Source: Aldehydirespirator sp965248735 (GTDB taxonomy: Bacteria > Actinomycetota > Acidimicrobiia > Acidimicrobiales > Aldehydirespiratoraceae). Taken from it: a DNA stretch of 64,000 nucleotides. Below are positions 1-9,578 of the stretch, piece after piece (position 1 is the first letter of the stretch; every line of letters starts with the position of its first letter). The DNA lies in assembly GCA_965248735.1 (NCBI GenBank), contig OZ252146.1:2914001-2978000 (forward strand), in the 5' to 3' direction. A program made the position numbers and the translations under genes. The notes beneath the pieces were generated by a model, which was not told the DNA's origin, did not search any database, and was given only the letters and a program-made list of their open reading frames with translations.

Positions 1-2
1 CA

Positions 3-371
3 ACCAGGGCGAGCCCCGAGGTCTACAGGTATGGCCTGGGTGGTGCGGCGGCGCTGTTCTGCGACACAGTTCGGGTCGACGCAGGTCTCGCAGTTGCAGT
101 CCTGTCCCCCCGACGCAGTGATGGTGGACTAACGGTCCTTGAGCCTCTCGAGCCAGCTTGGAAGGAACGCGAGGAGTTCTGCGCATGGTGCAATGCTGAG
201 CGTGATGTCAGCTGGTGCTATGAGTGCTCGGGCCGCAGATGTCGCGACTGTGAACGGTGTGGCTGCGCCGCCCCAATCGACAACCCAGTCTGCCCGAAGT
301 GCTATCTCCAGGGCCCCTTTCGGGCTGGTGCGACAGTGTGCGTGGATTGCGAAGCCATCGGCTCATGCTGA
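3..371 (+). CDS. Cysteine-rich protein, 5' end outside the window
   Basis: An open frame enters from the left edge (codons from base 3) and ends at TGA 369-371, giving 122 C-terminal residues. The last 55 or so residues are very rich in paired cysteines (FCAWC, WCYEC, CRDCERCGC, CPKCY, CVDCE), the pattern of a multi-zinc binding tail. The upstream part (VYRYGLGGAAALFCDTV) looks like an ordinary folded domain. The coherent cysteine spacing makes this frame more believable than the competing short frames. The family is not recognised; the tail vaguely recalls zinc-ribbon ends of ImmA/IrrE-like or mobile-element proteins, but that is only an impression. The start lies outside the window. Confidence 0.55.
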   Translation, partial: TRASPEVYRYGLGGAAALFCDTVRVDAGLAVAVLSPRRSDGGLTVLEPLEPAWKEREEFCAWCNAERDVSWCYECSGRRCRDCERCGCAAPIDNPVCPKCYLQGPFRAGATVCVDCEAIGSC

Positions 372-456
372 GTAAGGCGTGTGCCGAAGAAGGGCTGATC
401 AGATGCGGGCGGGCGCCATGCCAGCACTCATCGACCTCAAAGGCCATCAATTGCGG

Positions 457-1602
457 TCAGAGGGACAGGGACGCCCCGCGGAAGAAATCACCGCGCTCAG
501 CGGCCCGGCGGGTGGCGGTTTCAAGAGGGCCGATCCTGCCGGTGGCGCCCAGCACGGCGGCACCCAGCACGCGGGCGAGGAAGTAGGCGCTGACGGCGTC
601 ATCGAAGGAGAACCGGGGCCTGGCACCGCGCCCAGTCTGGTAGTCGTGTTTGGCGGGGTTCGCGGCGGCGTCGGCGAACTCGGCGATGGCGTCGGCCAGA
701 TCTGCGCCGAGCGTCTTCTTGGCGTGGGCTGTCCTGGCGAGGCTGCCGAGGGGCTTTTGGCCGTAGACGTGTCTCTTGGGGCCGGCTCGGAACATGTCCT
801 TGACGCAACCCTCCAGACAGCCGCCCGCCGTCTGCACGACGGAGCGGGCGAACTCCGGCTGCTCCCATGCTCTGGCCAGATACGCCGGGATGTACCGCAG
901 ACCGCGCAGGATTCCCTCGAACTCGTGGTCGAACGGGTACACGTAGCGGCACCTCTCGCTGTCCCAGACGGCGGTGTGCATTCCCGGGCCCGGTATCTCG
1001 CTGTCCGTCTCGGCCAGGATGTCGAACGCCTTCCCGGCGAACGGCTCGCCCCGGCGCAGCACCGCGACCGCTTTTCGCATCCGCGGGGCGACGTCTCCCA
1101 GCCACACCGCGGCGAGGGCCTCCATCTGCGGGTCAGGCGGCAGCTCCCCAGGAGTCTCATACAGTTCGGGCCAAGGGCAATCCGCCATCACTCCCCGCGA
1201 CGAGGCGCGGTCGGGCAGCAGCGGACGGATGATCCGCTCTGCGAAGCGCAAGCGCTCGATCGTGTCCGCCAGTTCGGCGATCCTCGCCACGCGGCGCTCG
1301 CATTCCTCCTCCTCGACCCCGTCGCAGATCCTCAGGTAGTGGAAGTGCGTCTCGTAGCAGGCCGCCTCGTACCGAACAGCCATCTCCCACGCGGTGAACT
1401 GGTGCTCCGCTCCGCCGAGTTCGCCCACCCATGTGTCGCCGTTTCTCTGCACACGGGCCTGAGCGCTGGCGTAGAACCTCTTGGGCGAAGGCCACAAGAC
1501 GGGCATCTCATCCCACTGGGCCTCTCTGCGCCTGACGCTGCCGCCCAGCATCCCCTGTGTACGCACCAAGAGAGACCGGAGGGCCGCTTTCGCCGTCGCC
1601 AT
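457..1602 (-). CDS. Hypothetical protein, 381 aa
   Basis: No family is recognised. The protein is soluble-looking, with no signal peptide or membrane segment, an acidic/helical stretch near residues 95-130 (GVEEEECERRVARIAELAD) and scattered Trp and Tyr residues typical of a real fold (WDEMPVLWPSPKRFYASAQ). Amino-acid composition favours this frame over the arginine- and proline-rich overlapping frames on both strands, including a long plus-strand frame over 379-2130. It is transcribed away from the unusually AT-rich patch at about 1890-1935, which may hold its promoter. Confidence 0.6.
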   Translation of the reverse strand: MATAKAALRSLLVRTQGMLGGSVRRREAQWDEMPVLWPSPKRFYASAQARVQRNGDTWVGELGGAEHQFTAWEMAVRYEAACYETHFHYLRICDGVEEEECERRVARIAELADTIERLRFAERIIRPLLPDRASSRGVMADCPWPELYETPGELPPDPQMEALAAVWLGDVAPRMRKAVAVLRRGEPFAGKAFDILAETDSEIPGPGMHTAVWDSERCRYVYPFDHEFEGILRGLRYIPAYLARAWEQPEFARSVVQTAGGCLEGCVKDMFRAGPKRHVYGQKPLGSLARTAHAKKTLGADLADAIAEFADAAANPAKHDYQTGRGARPRFSFDDAVSAYFLARVLGAAVLGATGRIGPLETATRRAAERGDFFRGASLSL

Positions 1603-2148
1603 GCGTCCATGGTGCCACGCAACTTTCGGAGCGGCGCTCCAGCGCGGCTGGATGACGCCGGAATCGCCGCGGCAGAGGGGCTGGGAGGCCCGGAGTCGCT
1701 GTCGGAGAACTGCTACGAGGACGACGCCAGCCTCGCTGGCGACTTCTGGCAGACGGGACCGTTCGAGCGCGTCTTGGCCCAGCAGGATCGGGCCGCGGCA
1801 CGGCTCTCGGCTGCTGCCCGCCGCAGGTCTGTGCCGGGCAGGTCGGCACCGTGCGAGCGCACCAGCTCCACGCCAGCTGGCGTTTCAGTGTCTTTTCATA
1901 TATACACATATATATTCAGAGGATGCGTTATATCGGGTCTGTCCTATTGGAAGACATCGTCGCGCCTAGCGCGGGGAGCTTCGGTGGATGCACCTAACGG
2001 CGGCAGGCGCGATCTGGGCTCTCACACGCCCCTGCCCCGCATATCGGGACCTAAAGGTAAAGGGAGGAGCGGCCCAAAGGCGGCTCCTCCCGGTTTAGAC
2101 GGTGACCGACGCTCTGGCGTCAAGGTCTGACGCAACCGTACCGGGGCA
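1603..2148. other. Gene-free stretch between two divergent hypothetical genes
   Basis: There is no convincing coding frame. It holds a strikingly AT-rich patch at about 1890-1936 (for example ATATATACACATATATATTC), unusual in this GC-rich DNA and a plausible promoter region for either flanking gene. It also holds the hairpin at 2062-2091, listed separately. Confidence 0.5.
2062..2091. terminator. Candidate hairpin terminator
   Basis: A perfect 9-bp inverted repeat, GGGAGGAGC (2062-2070) and GCTCCTCCC (2083-2091), closes a 12-nt loop. It is followed on the plus strand by GGTTTAG and on the minus strand by TTTACCTTTAG, so either direction has only a weak T run. It lies 58 bp before the gene starting at 2149, so attenuation of that gene is also possible. 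Confidence 0.35.
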
Positions 2149-2787
2149 ATGGGCGAGACGCAAGCACCGTCGCTGACGGATCTCGAGCTGGTGTGCGCCA
2201 GGCTCCGTGACTTCTTCGCCCACAACGCGCCGTGGCATCGGCGCCTCTGGGGCATCGGCACGGTGCTCGGCCTCAGGGAGGTGCTCGAGTATGCCGACGG
2301 CTGCCTTACGGCACGATCACGCAGCGCTGAGGGTCTGTGCTTCGTCGTCAGCAACACCCGCCGAGAGGTCGGTCGCGATCCCGGCGTCGCACCGATGATC
2401 GAGTCCGGGTCGCCCCGAGGGTCCGACGTCGAGCGTGAGCACCTTGAGGCCTACCGCACGACTCATGACCTGGCGGAAGCCGTGCAGGGAGCGGTGATGC
2501 CGGCGCTGTGGATCGTGCGAGACGGCAACTCCGGCTGGGCGGCGTCGACAGCGTCGACGGCGAGGGTTCCCTTCCACGAACTGCTCGATGTCTTGCGGGA
2601 GGTCGGGGACTGCATCACGTCGAGGCTCAATGGGGTGTCCGACAACCGGTCGCGCAGGGCAATCCAAGCGTGGAAGGCGCGACACGGACACAACCGGCTG
2701 AGGGTCATCGAAGCGGCCACCGGGTACCTCCCTGAAAGAGCACCGCCACAACTGGGGGCGGGAGGTCATCGCGGGGAGCCGGCGTAG
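2149..2787 (+). CDS. Hypothetical protein, 212 aa
   Basis: No family is recognised. The protein is soluble, with a plausible folded composition in the first 180 residues (LTDLELVCARLRDFFAHNA) and a Gly/Pro-rich tail. It begins with ATG 2149. Its 3' end overlaps the 3' end of the convergent helicase gene by 22 bp (2766-2787), so the two are tail to tail. Confidence 0.55.
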   Translation: MGETQAPSLTDLELVCARLRDFFAHNAPWHRRLWGIGTVLGLREVLEYADGCLTARSRSAEGLCFVVSNTRREVGRDPGVAPMIESGSPRGSDVEREHLEAYRTTHDLAEAVQGAVMPALWIVRDGNSGWAASTASTARVPFHELLDVLREVGDCITSRLNGVSDNRSRRAIQAWKARHGHNRLRVIEAATGYLPERAPPQLGAGGHRGEPA

Positions 2788-5700
2788 GTGAGCAGTTCGG
2801 CGACGTTCAGCGGGACGCTGGTCTGGGCTGGGTGCAGGGACACGTTCTGGAACGGCTCCACCAAGTAGTGCACCTCGGGCTCGGCGTCGGCGTCGTGGGG
2901 CACCGCCACCACTGCTAGGCGCCAGCGCTCGTGATTGTTGTGGGCCTTCCCTACCTGGCGGCGGCTGACGCTGATCTGCTCGGTGCCGGGCAGGTGGCCC
3001 TTCACCTCTATGAAGTAGCAGACGCCGGTGGACGGGTCGGTCGATAGCACGTCGTAGCCGGGGTTGCTGTGGGGTTGCTCCTCGGGCACCCGGCCCAGCT
3101 TCCGCTCGGCCTTCATCACCGCGGCCACGGCCCGGCGGTCGGTCTCGGCCTTGGTGGCCGGATCGACGGAGACGGCCGGTTGGCCAGTCAGCTCGTCTAG
3201 CAGACCTTGGGGGACGACCACGGCGGCTGCGACGATCGTGGGCGGGCTGTTGTGCAGGTCGTCCTCCTGGGTCAGCTCGGCGCGGCGGCGGGTAAGGCGG
3301 GTCTCCAGCTCGTCGGCACGGGCCCGGGCCCGGCCGGAGTTGAGGCGGGGCTTGCGGCCCGCGATCTCCTGGGCCTTGATCTCCTCCGTGCGCCGGTCCC
3401 AGTAGCGGATCTCGGACTCCAGGCGCTCCCGCACAGCATCCCAGACCTTCGCCACCCGGGCGTGGGTGACCGCGGCGACCTCGTCGAAGTGCGGCCCGGC
3501 CAGATGCTCGATAGCCCACGACCGGGCGGTCTCCTCAGCGGCATGGTCGGCCCAGTCGAGGTCGAGATGCCCGTCCAGCAGAGCCTGTTGATCCTTCGAG
3601 AGAGGCGCGTAGTTGAGGTAGGGCTCGTCGCCGGGGTCGCGGGCGTTGCCCTGCCGGTCGATCTCCACGTAGTGGAACCGCCGGGACACGACCTGACGGG
3701 CGCCGTGCACCTCCCGCCCGTCGGTGACGATGTGGTCCAGGTAGACGAGCAGGCGCGGGTCCGTGGACGGGTCGCCCTCATCCACTAGCACCGCACCCCG
3801 CTTCAGGGTGAGGCCGAAGTCCACCATCACCTTGTTCACGACGGCGGCCAGCAGCGGTGTGCCCGGCGAGATCAGGTCGGCTCGCACCGATGCACCGGGC
3901 GGGCCGTCGCCGAGGCGGCCGGGCTGGATGTGGGCCTTGTCGAAGGTCACTCGCTCGTAGCGGTCGTGCACCGGGCCCAGACTCGTCTCGGCGTTGGCGC
4001 GGACCGCGGCCGGCACCCGGGTTATCTCGAATCGGCCGGGCTCGCGGCCTGCGATCCGCCCGCCGTACATGCGGAGAGCCTCGGTGAAGAACGACTCGAC
4101 GAACCAGGGCTGTAGCCGGCGGGCCCGGGCTATCTCCATGTCACGGCGGATCTTGTCGTTGGCCGCGGGATCGGCCAGCCCGGCCACCAGCGCACGCTCG
4201 TCCAGCACGTCCTTCATCTGGCGCCCGATGTCGGCGTCGATCACCTCATCCATCCAGGCGACATGGGCGGGACCCTCATCGGAGGCGATGGCCCGCATCA
4301 GCAGGTCCCTCAGCGACGTGTTGATCTGCGCGTCGCCCAACACGTCGTACACCTGGTCGCCGTACACGCCGCGCTGCTCTTCGATCTTGGCGAACAGCCT
4401 TTCGAACACCTGACCCTCGCGGGTCTCGTAGGCGACCAGGTTCCACAAGTGGCAGGGCCGCTTCTGGCCGATGCGGTGGACCCGCCCGAAGCGCTGCTCA
4501 ATGCGGTTGGGATTCCACGGCAGGTCGTAGTTGACCACCATGTTGGCCACCTGGAGGTTGACGCCCTCGCCGGCCGCGTCGGTGGCGACCAGCACCCGCA
4601 CCGTCGGATCCACCCGGAACCGGTCCTGGACGGCGCGGCGGTCGTGGCGCTTGACGCCGCCGTGGATCCTGACCACCGTCTCCGGCCGGCCCATCTCGGA
4701 CGCGATCTGATCGGCCACATAGTCGAGGGTGTCCTTGTGCTCGGAGAACACGATCAGCTTGCGGACCGGCTCCGAGTCGGCGTCCGAGTCCAGCCCAGAA
4801 TCGGACGGGCCCGAAGGCGCGGGCGCGGCGAAGCGGTCTGAGCGCAACAATTCGCGCAGTTGGAGCCACTTGGCGTCGACGCCGCTGCGACGCACCCCGT
4901 CAGCCAGCATCACCAGCTCCTTGAGCTCCGCGACCTCGGCCTCCAGTTCCTCGGCGGTGCCGGCCGCGGTGGCCGCGTCGATCACGATGTCCTCGAGATC
5001 CTCGCGCTCGGCGTCGCCGTAGTCGTCGAAGTCGAAGTCGTCCAGGTCGGCGATCTTCACGCCCTTGGGCAGGTCGATCACCGGCACTGGCTGGCCGGAG
5101 GCAGCGAGGCGGCGCAGCTCCGCGGCCTGCTCGTTCAGGCGGTCGTGTCGGCGGCGCAGCGAGTGGTAGATGGCCGCGGGCGACGAAGCCAGGCGGCGCT
5201 GGAGACCGGCCAGCGCGAAGCCGACGATGATCCCGCGGCTCTTGTCGCCTTCCTCGCTCATCCGGGCCGCCCGGTTCATGCCGTTGCGCACGTAGTCGGT
5301 GACCGCCTCGTACAGCTCGGCCTCGGGTTCGGAGAGCTCGAAGTTGAGGCTGTGGGCGTGACGCTGGGGGAACAGCCGCTTGCCCTCGAAGGTGCGCAGG
5401 CTCTCTTTTACCTTCCGCCGCATGACGTCGCTGACATCGGGCATGGCCGGGCCATCGCCGTCGGAGCCGCTGCCGTCCCGCAGCCGGCCCGCGAAGCGCT
5501 CGGGGTCGATGAGGGTCATGAACGCTAGGAAGTCCTCGTTCTTGCCGTTGTGGGGAGTGGCGGTGAGCAGAAGGAAGTGGCGGGTGCACTCTCGCAACGT
5601 CTCTCCCAGCACGAATCGTTTGGTTCGGCGCAGCTCGTCGCCGTAGCGGTGCGCCGACATCTTGTGGGCCTCGTCCACGATCACCAGGTCCCAGTCGGAC

Positions 5701-6362
5701 GCCTGGACCTTGGCCATCAGCTCCTCGGATCGCGAGAGCTGATCAACTCGGGCGATCAGCAGGTGCTTCTCGGTGAACGGGTTGCCGGTGCGCGACGCTT
5801 CCACCGCCGCCCTCGACATGAGCTCGAACGACAGGCTGAATTTGTCCCATAGCTCGTCCTGCCACTGCTCCACCAAGCTTCCCGGCGCCACGATGAGGCA
5901 GCGGGCCACATCGCCGCGCAGCACCAGCTCGCGTATCAGCAGCCCCGACATGATCGTCTTGCCCGCGCCCGGGTCGTCGGCCAACAGGAACCGCAGCGGC
6001 CTCTGAGTGAGCAGCCGGTTGTAGACCGCTTCGATCTGGTGCGGGTAGGGGTCGATGTTGGACGTGTCCACCGCCGCGAAGGGGTCGGCCAGGTGGGCCT
6101 GGCGCATGCGTCGGGCTTCAGAGGCGAGGCGGAACATGGCGCCGTCGGCGTCGAATCTCCATCGCCGCTCGGAGACCTCAGCCAGCCCGGCCAGATCGTC
6201 GACCAGAATGATCCGTTCGCCGAGGCGCCCGTCGCCGGTCCGGTAGGTCAGGGTGGCCGACATGGCGCCGTGCATCTCAACGGCCACCGCCGTCACATCG
6301 CCGTCCGCCACCACACCCGACAGCCGCATCCCGGCGGCAAGATCGCCGAACTCCAGCGTCAC
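2766..6362 (-). CDS. SNF2-family helicase with C-terminal DUF3883 domain
   Basis: A 1198-aa superfamily 2 ATPase. The helicase core has Walker A DDPGAGKT (residues 129-136), DEAH box (230-233) and motif III LLLTATP, then a charged insertion. The second RecA-like lobe carries ATDAAGEGVNLQ and NRIEQRFGRVHRIGQ. Near the C terminus, GYDVLSTDP and YFIEVKG match the DUF3883 domain, which resembles a nuclease-fold core. Proteins of this architecture occur as DrmD in class 1 DISARM phage defence and as stand-alone helicases. The DISARM methylase and DrmA/B/C partners are not next to it; its only divergent neighbour is a small-molecule-type methyltransferase. A defence role is therefore inferred, not shown. 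It is a complete gene, divergent from the gene at 6529. Confidence 0.85.
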   Translation of the reverse strand: MTLEFGDLAAGMRLSGVVADGDVTAVAVEMHGAMSATLTYRTGDGRLGERIILVDDLAGLAEVSERRWRFDADGAMFRLASEARRMRQAHLADPFAAVDTSNIDPYPHQIEAVYNRLLTQRPLRFLLADDPGAGKTIMSGLLIRELVLRGDVARCLIVAPGSLVEQWQDELWDKFSLSFELMSRAAVEASRTGNPFTEKHLLIARVDQLSRSEELMAKVQASDWDLVIVDEAHKMSAHRYGDELRRTKRFVLGETLRECTRHFLLLTATPHNGKNEDFLAFMTLIDPERFAGRLRDGSGSDGDGPAMPDVSDVMRRKVKESLRTFEGKRLFPQRHAHSLNFELSEPEAELYEAVTDYVRNGMNRAARMSEEGDKSRGIIVGFALAGLQRRLASSPAAIYHSLRRRHDRLNEQAAELRRLAASGQPVPVIDLPKGVKIADLDDFDFDDYGDAEREDLEDIVIDAATAAGTAEELEAEVAELKELVMLADGVRRSGVDAKWLQLRELLRSDRFAAPAPSGPSDSGLDSDADSEPVRKLIVFSEHKDTLDYVADQIASEMGRPETVVRIHGGVKRHDRRAVQDRFRVDPTVRVLVATDAAGEGVNLQVANMVVNYDLPWNPNRIEQRFGRVHRIGQKRPCHLWNLVAYETREGQVFERLFAKIEEQRGVYGDQVYDVLGDAQINTSLRDLLMRAIASDEGPAHVAWMDEVIDADIGRQMKDVLDERALVAGLADPAANDKIRRDMEIARARRLQPWFVESFFTEALRMYGGRIAGREPGRFEITRVPAAVRANAETSLGPVHDRYERVTFDKAHIQPGRLGDGPPGASVRADLISPGTPLLAAVVNKVMVDFGLTLKRGAVLVDEGDPSTDPRLLVYLDHIVTDGREVHGARQVVSRRFHYVEIDRQGNARDPGDEPYLNYAPLSKDQQALLDGHLDLDWADHAAEETARSWAIEHLAGPHFDEVAAVTHARVAKVWDAVRERLESEIRYWDRRTEEIKAQEIAGRKPRLNSGRARARADELETRLTRRRAELTQEDDLHNSPPTIVAAAVVVPQGLLDELTGQPAVSVDPATKAETDRRAVAAVMKAERKLGRVPEEQPHSNPGYDVLSTDPSTGVCYFIEVKGHLPGTEQISVSRRQVGKAHNNHERWRLAVVAVPHDADAEPEVHYLVEPFQNVSLHPAQTSVPLNVAELLTYAGSPR

Positions 6363-6528
6363 GACGGCGTTGCCCTGCGCTCAGACGGAATGCTCATGTT
6401 TGTCCGCTCCCGGCCGCCGAAGCAGCGATTCAACCCGCAATGAGGCTACGCGCCCACTGTGACTTGGAGTTCGTCGATGGTGTCGAACCATGCGAACTCT
6501 GAAGCGTCGACAGGTAGGTTCATGCGCG

Positions 6529-7212
6529 ATGTCTGGTGATTCAGATCCGAACCAGGGAGAGGCCAGTCGGCCGATCGGGCTCGAGGAGGCGTACTCGGTC
6601 GAGAGCCCCGACGACAACCGGGCGCTGTATGCGGTGTGGGCCGACACCTACGAGTCCGAGTTCACCGTCCCCCGGCGGTACGTGTACGACCGGACTGCGG
6701 CCGAACTCCTCTGCCAGGGCTTCTCGGGCTCCGGGCCGGTGCTCGACGCCGGTTGCGGAACGGGCCTCGTCGGCGAGCAGCTGCGGCGTCTCGGGGTGAC
6801 CGTCGTCGACGGTCTCGACATCTCGCCGGAGATGCTGGCCAAGGCCCGCAGCAAGACCGCCCCCGACGGCAGCCCGGTCTACCGGCAGCTCATCGAGGCC
6901 GACCTCACCGGTCCGATCGACATCGCCAGCGACACCTACGCAGGACTCGTCAGCGCGGGCACGTTCACGCACGGCCATGTCGGACCCGACGGAATCGCCG
7001 AGCTTCTGCGCGTAGCCCGCCCCGGCGCCCGCTGCGTGATCGGCGTCAACTCCTCGATCTTCGTCACGGACGGCTTCAAGGATCGTTTCGACCGCTACGC
7101 GGCGGACGGCGTCATCGACGGCCTGGAAGTGCAGTTGCGCCAGGTCTATGAGGGCGCCGATGGCAGCGAGCCCAATCACATGGCCCGGGTCGCCGTGTTC
7201 TCTGTCGCCTGA
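6529..7212 (+). CDS. Class I SAM-dependent methyltransferase
   Basis: A soluble Rossmann-fold methyltransferase of about 227 aa. Motif I is VLDAGCGTGLVG, followed by the acidic strand VVDGLDISPEML and a motif with SAGTFTHGHVGPDG. This is the Methyltransf_11/25 type that usually acts on small molecules; the (N/D)PP(Y/F) motif of DNA adenine or cytosine methylases is missing. ATG 6529 is preferred because AGGTAGG lies 11-17 nt upstream; an in-frame ATG at 6490 has no visible ribosome site. It is convergent with secG, and both genes end in the same GCCTGA triplets. Confidence 0.8.
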   Translation: MSGDSDPNQGEASRPIGLEEAYSVESPDDNRALYAVWADTYESEFTVPRRYVYDRTAAELLCQGFSGSGPVLDAGCGTGLVGEQLRRLGVTVVDGLDISPEMLAKARSKTAPDGSPVYRQLIEADLTGPIDIASDTYAGLVSAGTFTHGHVGPDGIAELLRVARPGARCVIGVNSSIFVTDGFKDRFDRYAADGVIDGLEVQLRQVYEGADGSEPNHMARVAVFSVA

Positions 7213-7256
7213 GCGTCACCACAGGCGGCCACCGGCTAGCGGCTGGCTCCGGCCCC

Positions 7257-7481
7257 TCAGGCGATGAGGGAGTAGGAGACCGACGCGAAGGCGAAGACCA
7301 GCGCGGCGATGACGGTGATGCGGTCCAGGTTGCGCTCCACCACCGTGGACCCGGCCGCCTGGGCGCCGAGCCCGCCGCCGAACATGTCCGACAGACCCCC
7401 GCCCTTGCCACTGTGCAGCAGCACCAGGAACACCAGCAACAGCGCAGAGAGCACATGTATCGGGGCGATGAACCAGATCAC
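7257..7481 (-). CDS. secG: Preprotein translocase subunit SecG
   Basis: A 74-aa protein with the SecG layout: a first membrane helix (residues 2-22, ending LLHSGKGGG), a Gly-rich cytosolic loop containing GGLSDMFGGG, and a second helix (about 52-72). It is the small accessory subunit of the SecYEG channel. It is the last gene of the gap-pgk-tpiA-secG run, 109 bp after tpiA, the usual actinobacterial arrangement. Confidence 0.95.
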   Translation of the reverse strand: MIWFIAPIHVLSALLLVFLVLLHSGKGGGLSDMFGGGLGAQAAGSTVVERNLDRITVIAALVFAFASVSYSLIA

Positions 7482-7530
7482 GGCGCCGAGGCTACCAGTC
7501 CCCCGCCCCGCCGCCGCCGCGGCCCGGGTC

Positions 7531-7572
7531 GTGTGACTCGGGCCGTATGACTCAGACCGTGTGACTCAGGCC
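7531..7572. repeat. Three tandem 14-bp repeats between tpiA and secG
   Basis: Three head-to-tail copies start at 7531, 7545 and 7559: GTGTGACTCGGGCC, GTATGACTCAGACC and GTGTGACTCAGGCC. They lie in the 109-bp gap between the tpiA stop and the secG start. The 14-bp period is not a whole number of codons, so this is not a leftover coding repeat. It could be a regulator-binding cluster for secG or simple slippage. Confidence 0.7.
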
Positions 7573-7590
7573 GCCCCGGTTGCGGGGACC

Positions 7591-8404
<814 letters not shown>

Positions 8405-8415
<11 letters not shown>

Positions 8416-9553
8416 CCGATGCTCCTCTCAGCGCTGCCAGCCCCGGCAGGTCGCCCTTCTCTATCAGCTCCAGCGACGCTCCCCCGCCGGTGGACACGTG
8501 GTCCATGTCGCGGTCCACGCCGAAGCGGCGGGCTGCGGCCGCGCTGTCGCCTCCGCCCACCACCGTGAATGCCCGGGTCTCGGCCATGGCCGCGGCCACC
8601 GCGCCGGTGCCCGCACCGAAGCGGGGATCCTCGAACACGCCCATCGGGCCGTTCCACAGCACCGTGCCCGCCTCGTGGATGACATCGCCGAAGGCGGCCG
8701 CGCTGCCGGGGCCGATGTCGACGCCCATCCAGCCGTCGGGGACGCTCGCGCCGATCTGGCGCACCTCCCCGCCCGCGCCGGGGTCGCCGGGCACCCCGCC
8801 GGGACCGAGAGCGGTGAGGTCATAGGGCAGATGGATCGGGGTTCCGCCGTCGAGCATCTGTTGGCAGCGGGCCACCATCGAGTCCTCGCACAGCGAGGCG
8901 CCCACGCCGTGGCCCCGGGCCGCCAGGAACGTGAAGCACATGGCCCCGCCGATCACCAGGGCGTCCACCATCTCCAGCAGCGCGCCGATCACGCCCAGCT
9001 TGTCCGACACTTTGGCTCCGCCCAGCACCGCCACGAACGGCCGCCGGGGAGAGTCCCGCAGACCGGACAGCACCTCCACCTCCTTCGCCAGCAGCCGGCC
9101 CGCGGCCGACGGCAGGCGGCGGGGCGGGCCGACAATCGAGGCGTGGGCCCGGTGCGACGCCCCGAAGGCGTCGTTCACGTAGGCCTGGTGGCCCTCGACG
9201 AGGCGGTCGACGAAGGCCGGATCGTCGGCGGTCTCGCCTGGGTCGAAACGCAGGTTCTCCAGCAGTTCCACCCCCGGCGCCAACTCGGCCAGACGGCGTC
9301 GCACCGGCTCGACCGCGTAGCGGGGGTCGGGGCGGCCCTGGGGGCGGCCAAGGTGGGTGCAGGCCGTGACCGCCGCCCCCTGTCGCTGCAGCCAGCGCAG
9401 CGTCGGCAGGGCGGCCCGGACCCGCAGGTCGTCGGCGATCTCCGCGACGGCGCCCGAGCCGCCGCCCGCGAGGGGCACGTTGAAATCGACCCGCACCAGC
9501 ACGGAGCGGCCCTGCAGCGGGCCGAGGTCCTCCAGGCGGGGAACGGGCAGCAC
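8405..9553 (-). CDS. pgk: Phosphoglycerate kinase
   Basis: Transfers phosphate from 1,3-bisphosphoglycerate to ADP. It begins with the typical VLVRVDFNVPL strand, keeps the 3-phosphoglycerate site (THLGRPQG, RVDFNVP), and ends with the nucleotide loop GGGDSAAAARRFG and HVSTGGGASLEL. It has 382 aa, slightly short for the family. It lies between gap (25-bp gap) and tpiA (overlapping), so the three form one glycolytic transcription unit on the minus strand. Confidence 0.96.
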
Positions 9554-9578
9554 GGAGGATGCGGTGCGGTGGGTCCGC

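Noticed and set aside
379..2130. A 583-codon plus-strand open frame
   Set aside because: It is antisense to the more protein-like 381-aa gene and continues through non-coding DNA with Arg/Pro/Gly-rich composition.
6490..6528. Upstream ATG start for the methyltransferase
   Set aside because: It lacks a ribosome site and the added residues are basic and unlike family members; ATG 6529 is better supported.
2766..7212. A complete DISARM system
   Set aside because: Only the helicase fits; the neighbouring methyltransferase lacks DNA-methylase motifs and no DrmA/B/C-like genes are present.
7204..7265. Inverted repeat TCGCCTGAG/CTCAGGCGA as a bidirectional terminator
   Set aside because: It simply joins the identical last codons of two convergent genes with a loop of over 40 nt and no T run.
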